From: Cristatella mucedo
Taxonomy: Eukaryota > Bryozoa > Phylactolaemata > Cristatellidae
Length of the DNA: 64,000 nt
Reading direction: 5' to 3'
NCBI GenBank assembly: GCA_009760855.2
Contig: WPIO01000007.1
Span: 106,501-170,500, forward strand
Below the pieces are notes generated by a model, which worked only from the letters and a program-made list of their open reading frames with translations, was not told where the DNA came from and searched no databases. Both the position numbers and the translations under genes were made by a program. This document shows, one piece after another, positions 9,818 to 21,800 of the stretch (within the stretch, counting starts at the first letter, position 1; the number at the start of each line of letters is the position of its first letter).

Positions 9818-12800
9818 GTAAGTCGCGCGCGCAGAACTCGCGCGATCTGGCGTATAGTTGAGCGGCGTCGGTTCCAGCACTCCTGGCAATTTTGACCGCG
9901 GCGACGTCGCAGCGCTTCGCCGGTCGAGCTGACCGCTCGGCTCGAGCTCCGGGCTTCCCACCAAGCGGCCAGCTACTGACGCTTTTCTTGTCGACAGCCG
10001 CATCAGTTTGACGAGTGCCGCTTCGACGTGAGCGTTAACGACAGCGTGTGGTACCTGCGAGCGGAGACGTCCGAAGAGCGGCGGTTGTGGCTCGACGCGC
10101 TGGAAGTTCACAGGGTGAGCGTGCGGAAAAGCGCTGCGTCAAGACTAACCGCATCCGCTAGCGACTGCGCGGTCTGCTGTCGCGGCGATCGCCGGCCGAG
10201 AACGGTTGGCCCGCAGTGAGGAGCGTTGCATGCAGTTGGCACGGGCTGCAGCGAAATTGACGGGCTGACGCACCAGTGGCCGGCGCGGGGGGGGGGGGCC
10301 GCATCGTCCCTAGCGGGAACGACGTGCGGCCGGCCGGCTGCCCGGCGTAGCGTTTTTTTTTCTTCTATGGAGCACGGGAACACCGAGGTGGTGAGCAGGA
10401 GCTCTCGGGTTCCGCAGTCGACAAGCTGCGTCACGTGCTTTTGATTGAGCTAGCACTTCGCCGTCTGTGCGGGCTGCGTGCCGGCACAGACGCCTGTCGA
10501 CCACCGGCGGCTGGCTGCAGTGTGTGTGTGTGTGGGTGCTGCGCGTGTGCCCGACGCCCGCCACTTGTCAGGCTGGGTGTCCACTTTCAAGTCGCTATCA
10601 CACGGGCGTGAGAGCGCTGTCTGCTGTGCCTGCTCTTGCTCTCGTGGCTGTCTCTTTCTGTTTTGTCCTTGACTTTTCATTTCTCTGTAGAGCAAAAAGG
10701 ATAGGCGAGCACCACTTGCTTGATGCTGCAATCTAGCTCTGCCACACCCCCTATAGAGGGCAGTGGTTACATCGCATTGCTCCGGTGTTGCCACTGCACG
10801 GGCGTGCCCGGCTGAAATTTCTATGAGCATTAAGGTCGGCGATTCAGCGGTCCTGATTTTTACAAAGGAGCTAGGGAGCTTTATCAGTTATCACTTTCAC
10901 TTGCAGTGCGCAGTGAAGAATTGTCGGCTTCAGGACTCGAATCCACGGGTTTATGAAGTGTGTGCATCGTAGCCCAAAGTTGAGAACCAGGAAAGTGGTC
11001 GGGGTTGCCAGTATCGCATGTAGCAGTCTGTTTGCTGGAGCTGAATAGCTGTGCTTCTATCGGTGCTTTGTTAGCAGTGGGCAATTCTTTATCGCCAGTG
11101 CAAGCGGTGGTGATAGCCGTAGAGGCTCTTCTGTCGCTATACAAAAAGAGGCTGTTTAATCAGCTAGGATTTATTTATTTAGCTCAGAATAGTTGCTGGC
11201 TGTGATGTGTCCGAGTGTTTAGCTAGATTTGAAAATACAGTGAGACCGGAGGCCTTCTGCCGTGTGTCTGGGAGAGCAGGAACAGTTTTTATCTACATAG
11301 TTTGATGAGGCAAAATACGCCTGCCACATCTGCTAGGCTTTTTTTGTGACGGAGCCATGCAATTCTGGTTACGGTACGGTCATTAAAGCATTCCTAGCTT
11401 ATGCTTGTTAACCGTGGTGTGCCAGTCGCAAGCTACGAGGTCCTCCCATGTCAGAGTAGCTTCTACAGACGTTATTTTATGTACTGTGGTTTTCAGCATT
11501 TGTAAAGTTTTTGGCCCGAAAGCCTGCCTCCATCTTGTATCAGCTTGTTTCTGGCCACGTCAGATCTCGGGTAATATACGATTGTTGGTCCGTACTACTT
11601 ATCATATGTATGGCCTTTGCTTTTGGTCCGATGCTTGTGGTTCTTGCTTGCTTGTGAAGGGCATTACAATATATCGCCCCTGGGTCGTAACCCAGATGGA
11701 AGGTGCACGCTCCCTCTTCAGGACCAGGGGTCGCAGGTTTGAGTCCTGCAGTGAGCTATGTGGTGTCTTTTATTGGCCACTGCAAGCACTGGTGATAGCC
11801 GTGAAAGCTCTTCTGTTGCTATATAAATGAGGCTGTTAAATCAGCTAACGATATATACTTATAAATCATGCTGGCTTGCACTTGTGTGCCTTATGATGCA
11901 TCTTTTAGCCATTGTGGTTCGGGTGCATGCGTACGAGTATGCAAAGCAGGCACGCGTCTAGCGCACATGGGTGGCATCTTCAGCCTTTCGAGAGGAAGTG
12001 GAGTATCTAGCACGCTGCTCTTTAACCGAGCATGGAGCGTGGTTCAGACGTCATCGAGCAGGCTCTTGTTGTTTGCTGTAGCAAGCTGAGTCTGGTTATG
12101 GCAGCGAAACTGGTCTGCGCCGGCAAGGCTCCATGCTCTCCATTGCATCAGGGACAAGTCAGTCAGCGGTATCCACGGCATCGTCGAAGGTGAGCTGATC
12201 GCCTCAAGCTAGGCTCCCAATTGTGTGCAGATGGGACATAGCCAGGCCCTACCTTCCTTCCTGTACGACGAACTTCCTGGTTCCAAGTATTGCTGATGTT
12301 TGCATGTGGATAGCAGCAAACTATGTCAAGGTGAATGACTTAAAAACAACTTGCTATTCATGTGCGAACCTAGTGTTACTCAGACATTGGAATACCTAAC
12401 CCTCAAAATAGACTCAGCCAGCACACGGTATCTATCACCGTCAGCATCTGCATGCAATCTGAGAGTCCTCATCCTAAGTGACCTTTCACGGGACAATCGC
12501 ATCAGCTGTTCTGTCCAGTCTGCCTACTTTTATTTACACGGCATTACAAAAAATTGGGCCTACTCAGACAGGCATAGACCACATTCTTGTTGGTCCATGC
12601 ATTAACGACATACGGTCTCGACTTCTTTAAAGCACTCCTGGCAGGTCTTCTGGCCTGTGCAAGAAGGTGCTTACAACTAATGCAAAGCTCTGTATGTGTA
12701 TTTCTGTCTGTAACTCCACAAAGTCATAAAGACCATGTGGGTGTTACGAAGGAGAGTTTTGTATAGCGCATTCACAGCCTAAGCGGCTTTCGGTACGAAT

Positions 12801-15800
12801 TCGGTAGCCAACAGACTTCGTCTCACGCAACAAAGAGAAAGTGGGAAGCATAGCAGAGTCAGGAGAGCAGTTGAGGTAGTGAGTAGCATAGAAGTAGCAG
12901 CTCAGGACCACTGAAAAAGATGTGCCATAGTCGGCAGTTGGAGAGTAGATGTCGTTGCGTAAGAATTGTGGAAGCGAGTTCCACAGTCTAGGACCTGCAG
13001 AGCTAAAGCTTCTGTCGCCAACGGTCTTTAAGCGGAGGAATGGGACAGCTAATTTATTGTCCACACAGGACCTGAGGGTGCGAACAGGCTGAAACTGATG
13101 CAGCAGTTCAGCTAGGTACGAAGGAGCTAAGCCGTGGCGGGCCTTGTGGGTCAGCGTAAGAATTTTGCTCTGTATCCGTTGATCAACCGGCAGCCATCCT
13201 AGCTCTTTTAGCAAACGAGACACGTGCTCAAACATCTGGGACTTGAAGACTAGCCTTGCAGCCATATTCATAGTCAGCTGCAGTGGCCTAATAACTTTCT
13301 TTGGCAGCCCAGCCAAAAGGGAATTACAATAATCAAGCCGAGACAGAATTAAGGAGCTAGTTAAATTTTTTACAAGCCAATGTGGAAGACAGCCCCTAAT
13401 ATCGGCAAGGCAAGCATTCAGTTTCTCAGTTGCCGCAGCAGATTCCGACGGTTTGAATGACAAATACAACTGAGTATCGTCAGCATAAAAGGGATATCCT
13501 ATTCCACGGGCCTTAATCACTTTTTCCAGAGGTTAAGTTTAAATGGAGAACAGCAAGGGACCGAGTACAGACCCTTGAGGGACTCCACAGGTGACCCTTC
13601 TCGTGTGTGAGACCTGACCCCCACATGACACGGATTGAACACGATCAGACAAGTACGATGTAAACCACGCCAGTGCTTCGTCTGCCAGACCGATCATTGT
13701 TCTCAATCGTTCAAGTAGAACATTGTGATCAATGGTGTTGAAGGCAGCTGACAGATCTAGCAGAGCTAGGGCATTGACATTCCTGTCATCGTTGCCACAT
13801 AGAATGTCATTGTTAACACGGAGGAGAGCAGTTTCAGTGGAGTGCTGCCTCTTAAACCCTGATTGAAATGTTTCTGACATTTCATTCTTTTCAATATGTA
13901 GCCATGCTTGTCTGTTGTGAAGATAACAGATCTGCATGGACTCCCCATCAAGCAGCAAATCAACTTCACAGTTTTGGCACTCACTTTTTTGGTTCCTTCA
14001 TTCTCTTGTTCCAGCCTACTTTTAGGAACTACTTTGTAATTAGGCTAGGCAGTGTATTACCTGGTCTTTCGACTCAAGTCGTTTAGCTGTGCCTCTAGCT
14101 ACCTCCAAATCTGTGGGAGACTGTGTCTGTTATTTGTGTGCTCACATAGTCCGGAACTCAATCCCAAGTGTTATCGAGACGTGACATTTCCAGACCTGCC
14201 GACATTGAAAACGAATCTAAAAAAAATGCATGTGTTCCTCGCAGCATTTGCTGGGTCCGTGTGATTTGCATTTTGTGTGCTTATGCATGCTGGCACTGTG
14301 CATGTTATCACTAACCAATTGACATGCTTCCATTGCAGCATATGTATAGCTCAGAGAAAGAGATTAGTTTTCTTATAGTGCTATACAAATGTCTTATTAT
14401 TCTTATATTATTATTTATTATGTAGCGATTGCTTGGCCATCTATTACCCACCTTAGCCGATGGCTCTAGATGGGGGACCCTGACACTAGCAAATCGAAGT
14501 GCAGCATTCCTGTTGCAACACTGCAGAACCACCGACGGATTGCAGACTCCCTGTCGTGTGCAGCAGAGATTGCATACCTATGGTCGTCTGCATGCACAGA
14601 AATATGCTGGTTGAGAACTGTTGAGTCCGTGTTCTAAACGGTGTTTGCTGTTGAGCAAGACACACCCAAACATTGCAATTATTATTAATCTTGGTTGATA
14701 CTAACCAAGCTGCAGCTGATTCCATTGCCCCCTGCACGACTGCTTGTGGATACATGGCAGAATGTGCTCGTGCCAGTTCCTAGCTTCTCATTTGGCTTTC
14801 CTTGGCATAATGGTTAATGCCAGCAAGTTTGAAATCCGGTGTGTAAGAACCAGGTGCATGCCTGTGACCTTAGTGGACAGTGTTACTGAATGTAGCTACC
14901 GTGGTCAGAAATAAGGATATACAGTGGTACCTCGGCTTACGAGTTTGATTCGTTCCGTGCCGGAGCTCATAACTCAAATTACTCGTATGTCAAATCAATT
15001 TTCCTCATTGAAATGAAATGAAATGCCATTAATCCGTTTCGGACCCCCCCCCAAAAAAACACTGCGATTTTTATCACGTTTAAAAAAATGTACTTATAAA
15101 TAATGAACATTGTTTTAAAAACAATACAAAAAAATGTCACCGGGACATAGCACAATGCATAGCTTCTTTGGTGCTTCGAACCAAGCAAGCACTGGCAATG
15201 CGGAACAACCACGGCCTCACTGCAAGCAGGTGAGCGTGCAGACAACCAACGAGCGTGCACAACCAACACGTGGCCGAAAGCGCACTTTATTGGCTGGGCC
15301 TTTACGTGGACTTGCTGATTGCCTCGCTGCAAGCAGGCAAGCATACAGACAGCCAACACGTAGCCGAAACGAATGCACAGTTTATAGTTGATGGTGCTGC
15401 ACAGAGATGGCCATTAAAACCTAGAAATCTTGAGGCGGTTCAAGATCTCAATGGGTACTGTTTGGAACATTATTAGGAAACGTCTGGACTTTGGTAGCAC
15501 ACAGGCATTGCCACGATCGGGTCGTCCTTGAGTAACCTTGAGTAACATGCTGTCTTGCTGCTGCTGCTGTTTCTGTTGATCAGCCTGGCCATCAAGTTCA
15601 AAAGCCTCTGCAGAGGCCTCCATTGTTACCCTGTTCTAGCCCCTACCACAAGCATCGTCGTGGTCATCGGGACTGCCTGAATACTTGCTATCACGACGGG
15701 GTATGGACATTCTCGCCCCTGGGGTAGGACATTTCCCCCTGGGGTAGGGCCCCTCCCGTATGGAAATGCCATGATATAAACTGTCTTGTTTACATCTTTT

Positions 15801-18800
15801 AAAAATATTATATAGTATATTATATATAACATATTACTACATTATAGTCATTAGAAATGTGGTAGCTGCAGCCATACTTTTAGGCAGACCACCAAGTGTG
15901 AGGTCAAAGCTCTGCCCCGGGCAGCCAGCAGCAGATGCTCTCTGCAGCAGCTTCGAACCCGTAGCAGTATCCTCGGCTGCCACCGCCACTCCCGACATCG
16001 GCAGCACCGGCTGCCGCCTGTCCAAACATCACTGTCGCCGAAGTCGTTGCTGAACAGGGCGTGTTGACCGACACCACACTGGCTGTACCGCCTCCGTCGG
16101 TCGTGCTATCGAGTCGCCACTTATACTGAGTTGATTTTATTTCAATAGAGTATGGATTTCGCACATTTTGCCTCAGGCTATCGTGAATGCTCGCCTTTAG
16201 CTGGTGTGCAAGCAGTTTTTGGCCACGTGCTGGCAGCAAGCATTAATACAGCATTGTACTGAAACAATTAGCACCCCCTGACCGCTGCAAGGCTCCACTG
16301 CTGCAGTTGCTAACCGCAATTCTCTTTCTTCACTTTATGCTGCTTGCGTACCTAAAGTCTTGTCACTGTAATGTGGTCATTTTAAACCTGGCTGGCGCCT
16401 CCTAAACCTGGATTTCCTTACCTGTCTTTTACTTCGTACTCACATGCACTAATAAGTCTTCTCTTGAAAACCTGAATGCAGTAAGGCATGCCCAAGCGCT
16501 GTGGGTTGCTGTAGCCTTATAGTATGTAGTTATCATAACATTTGTGATCGAGGAGGGCTTCCACCTGCTGACTATTATTTGGTAGTGACCTTGACCAGGA
16601 CTCAGCTCATTACCCTTCGATCTCTTCGACAGCCATCCCGGACCTACAATCACAGTCTAGCGAGTGCAGTGCCGGGCCATGCTGAGCGCTTCGTGGCATC
16701 ACATGGACATGTCAGGATCTGATCACAGCAACAGTGTTGAACCTATTGCTACCATTGTGCAGTGGATCGACGTAATGTAATGCATCTCTCTGTGTAACTC
16801 CACAAAGTCACACAGACAAAGTGGGTGCTACCCAGGAGAGTTTTCTATAGCGCACTCACAGCCTAAGCAGCTTTCGGTACACATTCGGTAGCCAACAGAC
16901 TTCATCTCATATAACAAAGATTAAGCGATAAGTATAGCTGAGTCTGGAAGGCAGTCAAGGCACTGATTAGCATGGAAGCAGCAAACTAAGACGGTTAGAA
17001 AGGATATGCCATAGTCGGCAGCAGGGGAGTAGTTGTAGTTGCATAAGAATCGTGTAAGCAAGTTCCACAGTCTATGACCTGCAGAGCAAAAGCTTCTGTC
17101 ACCAGCGTTCTTTAAGTGGAGGAATGGAACAGCTCATTTGTTGTCCATGCAGGACCTGAGGGCACGAGGAGGCTGAAACTGGTGCGGCAGTTAAGCTAAG
17201 TAAGGAGGAGCCAAGCCGTGGCAGGCCTTGTGGGTCAGCGTAAGAACGTTACTCTGTATTTGCTGATCAACCGGAAGACCTCGAGGCTCATTCAGCAAAG
17301 AGAGATATGGTCAAACCTCGGGGATTTTCAAACTAGCTTTGCAGCCATATTCATCACCAGCTGTAGTGGCCTAGTGGCTTTTTTGGTAGCCCAACCAAAA
17401 TGGAATTGCAATAATCTTGCCGTGACAAAACCACAAAGGTAGTTAAAATAAAGTTGTCAGACCGTGATAGGCAGTCCCTAATCGTAGATATAGATCGGAC
17501 GTGATGGCTAGCTGTTGAGGCAGTGTTCTTAACGAAACACCTAAATTTCGAGCACACTGTGACTGTTGCAAACAGCATCACCTATTAAAATAGCAGACTC
17601 TCTTAGTCCAGCCACACGCTTGGGTTGTCCTACCAGTAACAGTTTTGTTCTATCGTCTTTTTAGTTTAAGGCAGTTTGCCGACATCCAGGATCGAATGTC
17701 TGCAAGGCAAGCATTTAGTTTATCAATTGCTGCAGCAGATTCCGACTGTTTAAATGACAAGTGCAGCTGAGTATCGGCAGCATACAAGGGATAGCCGATG
17801 TCATGGGCTTGAATCACTTTCCCCAGAGGTTCAATAGAGAAAGTAGTAAATAATAGGGAATAGCAAAGGACCAAGGGCGGACCCTTGAGAGACTTTGCAG
17901 GTGATTGATCTGGTGGATGAGACCTGACCCCTCCCTCCACACGGCACGGAGTGACACGATAGAACAAGTACGATTTGTACCACTCCAGTGCCTTGTCTGC
18001 CATACAGATTGTTGTTCTCAATCGTTTAAGTAGGAAATCGGGATCAATAGCGCCAACGGCAGCTGATGAATCCAGTAGGGCCAGGGCAGTAACATTCCTT
18101 TGCGACAGTGACATGTCATCGTTGCTGCATAGAATGTCATTAGTCAGACGGAGGCGACCAGTTTTGGTGGAGTGGTGTCACTTGAATCCCGACCGGTTTT
18201 TCTGACAATTTATTCCATCTTGCTGCTGCTGTTGATTAGCAGGGCTACCGAGTTCAAAAGCCTCTGCCATGGCTTCCACTGAGTCCTGTTCAAACCCCTC
18301 CCCCAAGTAGTGGCATAGCTGCGCAGGCGTGCATGTGCCATTCATGCTCAGATCCCAAGCCAAGTGTCGCCCTGTAGAAATTTGCAGTGTGAAGGATGTG
18401 CTCCTTGCTTCCTTCGTGTCGCCTTTTAAATAACATACTTCTTCCCTACCATATATAAAGTGCCTAGAATAAGATTTAGTTTTCTTAGGGGCTCTGCATT
18501 GTTTTACTATTACATTATTGTTATTGTTATCATTGTTAAAGAGTCTGGTTTGATCTCAATCCTGCCGTTGATGTTCTTGATTAGTTCATACTGCTCAGCA
18601 GTTGCTAACCCCTTACTTACCCTGTCATTTGACAGTGAAGCAGGTTGTGAACTCTTTTGCCAACGGACAGAGCCTGTGATTACTTTGGAGAACGGTATTT
18701 CAGCTCTTATATTTCTTTGATACTAATAGGTATGGTGGTTACCACATGTGTTATTGTGGCTTTATAGGGAAGTCGAGGACTGCTGGAGAAGCTTGCCGAG

Positions 18801-21800
18801 ATGGAGACATTCCGAGACATTTTGTGTCGACAGGTGGACACTTTACAGGGCTACTTTGATGCTTGCTCCGAGGCGCTCTCCGTCTTGCAGATGTTGAGTG
18901 CCAACGGCCCTGGTGAGTGCGCATGGGTTCTCCCCAGCGAAGGTGTGCTGAGTGGGCCAACACTGCTCTGAGACTGTAGCTTCCGAGAACTCATGTAAAG
19001 TAGCTGCTGCTCTGGTCCTCGATTCACGTCCACGCGATTCTTTAAAAAGAAATCGATGAGTGATGAGTCCTGTGGCTGAGGCAGAGCTCTTTCATCTTCC
19101 CTTTCCTTGCCCCACTCCACTTCTGTCCCGGAAATATTATACATTCACACATCCCCTCTGTTCTTTTGTTCCACTTGTCAGCCGCGAATTGGTTGTTATT
19201 GTAGACCAGAGGTCAGCAAACTCCAGCCGTGATGCCAGATAGGAGTACTCTTGTCGGGCCAACGCCCCTAGTTATTTATTGTTGGATCCGGCGGCCTAAT
19301 TTAACTGCTGCGGTTTTGTTTCCTTTCATTGCTGCTGGTTGCAGCTCAAGCCGTGGCCCGTGTTTACTTTTAGAGCTAATGTCAGGTGCTTGTAGGAAAC
19401 AGAAGCACCTGACCGGGGAGGGGGTGATACATGTGTACCCTTATAATTGCCTTGTACTTCTGTACGTCTGTTCCTACTTGTTTGCTTGTTCGTATGACCA
19501 CGCCCACTCTGCCCCGAAAACTGGGCCACGTGATGTTCTTTGGCCTAGTGTGCATTTTTGACCTCCTGAGAAGATGGCCTGGTAATCCGTAAAGTTTGCC
19601 GATCCTGTTGTAGATGGTCTTGTAGATGGTGACGGTCACGATGCAAGTAACGGCAAGGCTGCTGACTGCTCGTTCAGTGGCCCCCTGGGAAGCACCTCAC
19701 AAGATGGCGAACTCGGTACGGCCTCGTAAATCATCGATTCTGCTGTCATGGGTCTAGCACTAATTTGCCAGGCGTCCTGCATGCGTGCCCGTTCAGTACA
19801 ACGGTTGGCCTCGTACTTGCCGAGTCATGCATGCGTAGCGGAGGTACTGCCAAGGCTTTGCCGATAGTCTGTCTGTCTCTTTTTTAATCGCGTAAGCAGC
19901 AGCTGTCTTTCGACAGCACGGGGCTCATGCCGTCGATTTCAAGGGCGAGGCCATCACCTTCAAAGCTACCACAGCCGGAGTCTTAGCCACGCTGTCCTAC
20001 TGCATCGAGCTGATGGCTCAGCGTGAAGACACGTGGAAGAAGCGTCTGGAGCGGGTCAGTCTTCTGCTGCTGCTGCCCCCTCCTGTCAAGTGTCGGGGCC
20101 ATGTTGAAGGATGCTAAAGCTAAGCTTGCCGTGCATAGCCTGCATGTCCTCTAAATCTGCATGCCTGCATGTGCTGTGCAGGCACTACCCCCTACTCAAT
20201 TAGTTAGGCTCAGATTAAGCTCTGCCACTTGATTAGCAGGGATGCACATGTGACCGGACGATGAGCAAGAACAGATGAAAAAAGGTAAAATACTAACAAC
20301 AATAATAATAATAATAGTGATAATAATAATTAAGCATTTGTATAGCCCTAATAGAAAAAAATCTTTTTCTGGGCAGTTTACATATGCTGCAAAAGGTGTG
20401 TGCTTTGTAAATGATGACCTGCACATTGTCAGCATGTATGCGTCAAAACACAATTCACATGGGGCCAGCAAATGGTGTGAAGAGCAGGTGGCTTTTTAGC
20501 TTCTTTTTATGTCTCAAGTCAAGGGACGTCGTGTCATCAGAGTTCCCGCATTTTGGGGCATACAAACTAAGGGCAAAGTCTCAAAGAGATATGAAATTGG
20601 TTAGAGGCATACCTAAAGACTTGTTGTGGGGCACACCTACAACCTTGTGACTTGAGTCAGAAGAGTGGATGGTTCGATGCCTAACCTGATTGAGAAGTAG
20701 TTCCGGTTGGGGTAGGCCAGAGCAAGAGAGTGACGGGACCTAAAAGTGAGTTACAAAACCTTAATTTGATTCCCTGCTTGATGGTGAGCCAGTGCAGGTC
20801 GATTAGAAGTGGTGTAATTTGGCAATTGTGATGTTGACGACCGAGAAGCCTAGCTAAAGAGTTTTGCACCAATTGTAAGCGCCATATTACACAGGCCGAA
20901 AGACCTGCAAGTAGTGAGTTACAGAAGCATTAAATCGATATAAAGACCAACTTGAATGGGGTGCTTTGTCTAAGTAGGGCCGAGTTTGCCTAAGTAGGGC
21001 AGCTGCAAGTAGGCAGACTTGTTTGTGGAGCCGATTCAGTCATCTGGTGGATGTTTACTTTTGGACAGGACACTCAGACTTCGTGAAGGTGTGACCGGAG
21101 ATATGTATGCCGAAGCCGATCTGAGTTAAGGTTTTCAATTTCTTAGTAACATCACGTTTAGGCTTAACTAGTAAAGTTAGTTTTGCCATCATTAATTTAA
21201 AAAAAGTGTATTGCCATCCCAGTGCTAATGTCAGCAACACATGCAGCAAGTGAGTTGAAAGAGCTTGATGTGCTGGAAGGCAGGAAGGGAGAATCAAAGC
21301 ACAGGAACATCTATGTGTCGTCTTCATAGAAATGGAAGCCTAGATTGTGCATGGCGATTACATCGGCAAGAGGGAGAGTATAAATCGTGAAAAGAAGTGG
21401 ACCAAGCCCAGATCCCTGTGGTAACCTGTAATTTAGAGACTCCTCAGATACTTATTACTCGTTGGCATTAATGCTCCGCCATCCCCCACTGAGATAGGAC
21501 CAAACACAAGTGTCGTTTGCTGCCAGCGATGCATAGATAGGGTGAGGTGTGCTCAAGAAAGACTTGTTGAGCAATAGTTATATGCTGCCGAAAGACACAG
21601 CCTGATAACAGGTCGACTCTAATTATGCATTCCTGGGAAGGTCGTTAAATGCTCGCACCAGTGCTGACTCTGACTGTCTGATTGAATGATAGGCTCTAAA
21701 ACCTGACTGGAGCTCGCTAGATTCAAGTTTTTTTAAGAGTTTAGCTTGTCCACCACTATTCGTTCCAGGTCGGTTTATAAGAACGCCAGTAGAGAGTCTT

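Noticed and set aside
15212-15382. CRISPR array
   Set aside because: Only two imperfect units, animal genome, no cas genes.
16580-16722. CERT serine-rich exon in intron 3
   Set aside because: The frame has some Ser and Arg, but the true serine-rich motif exon is at 12082-12189.
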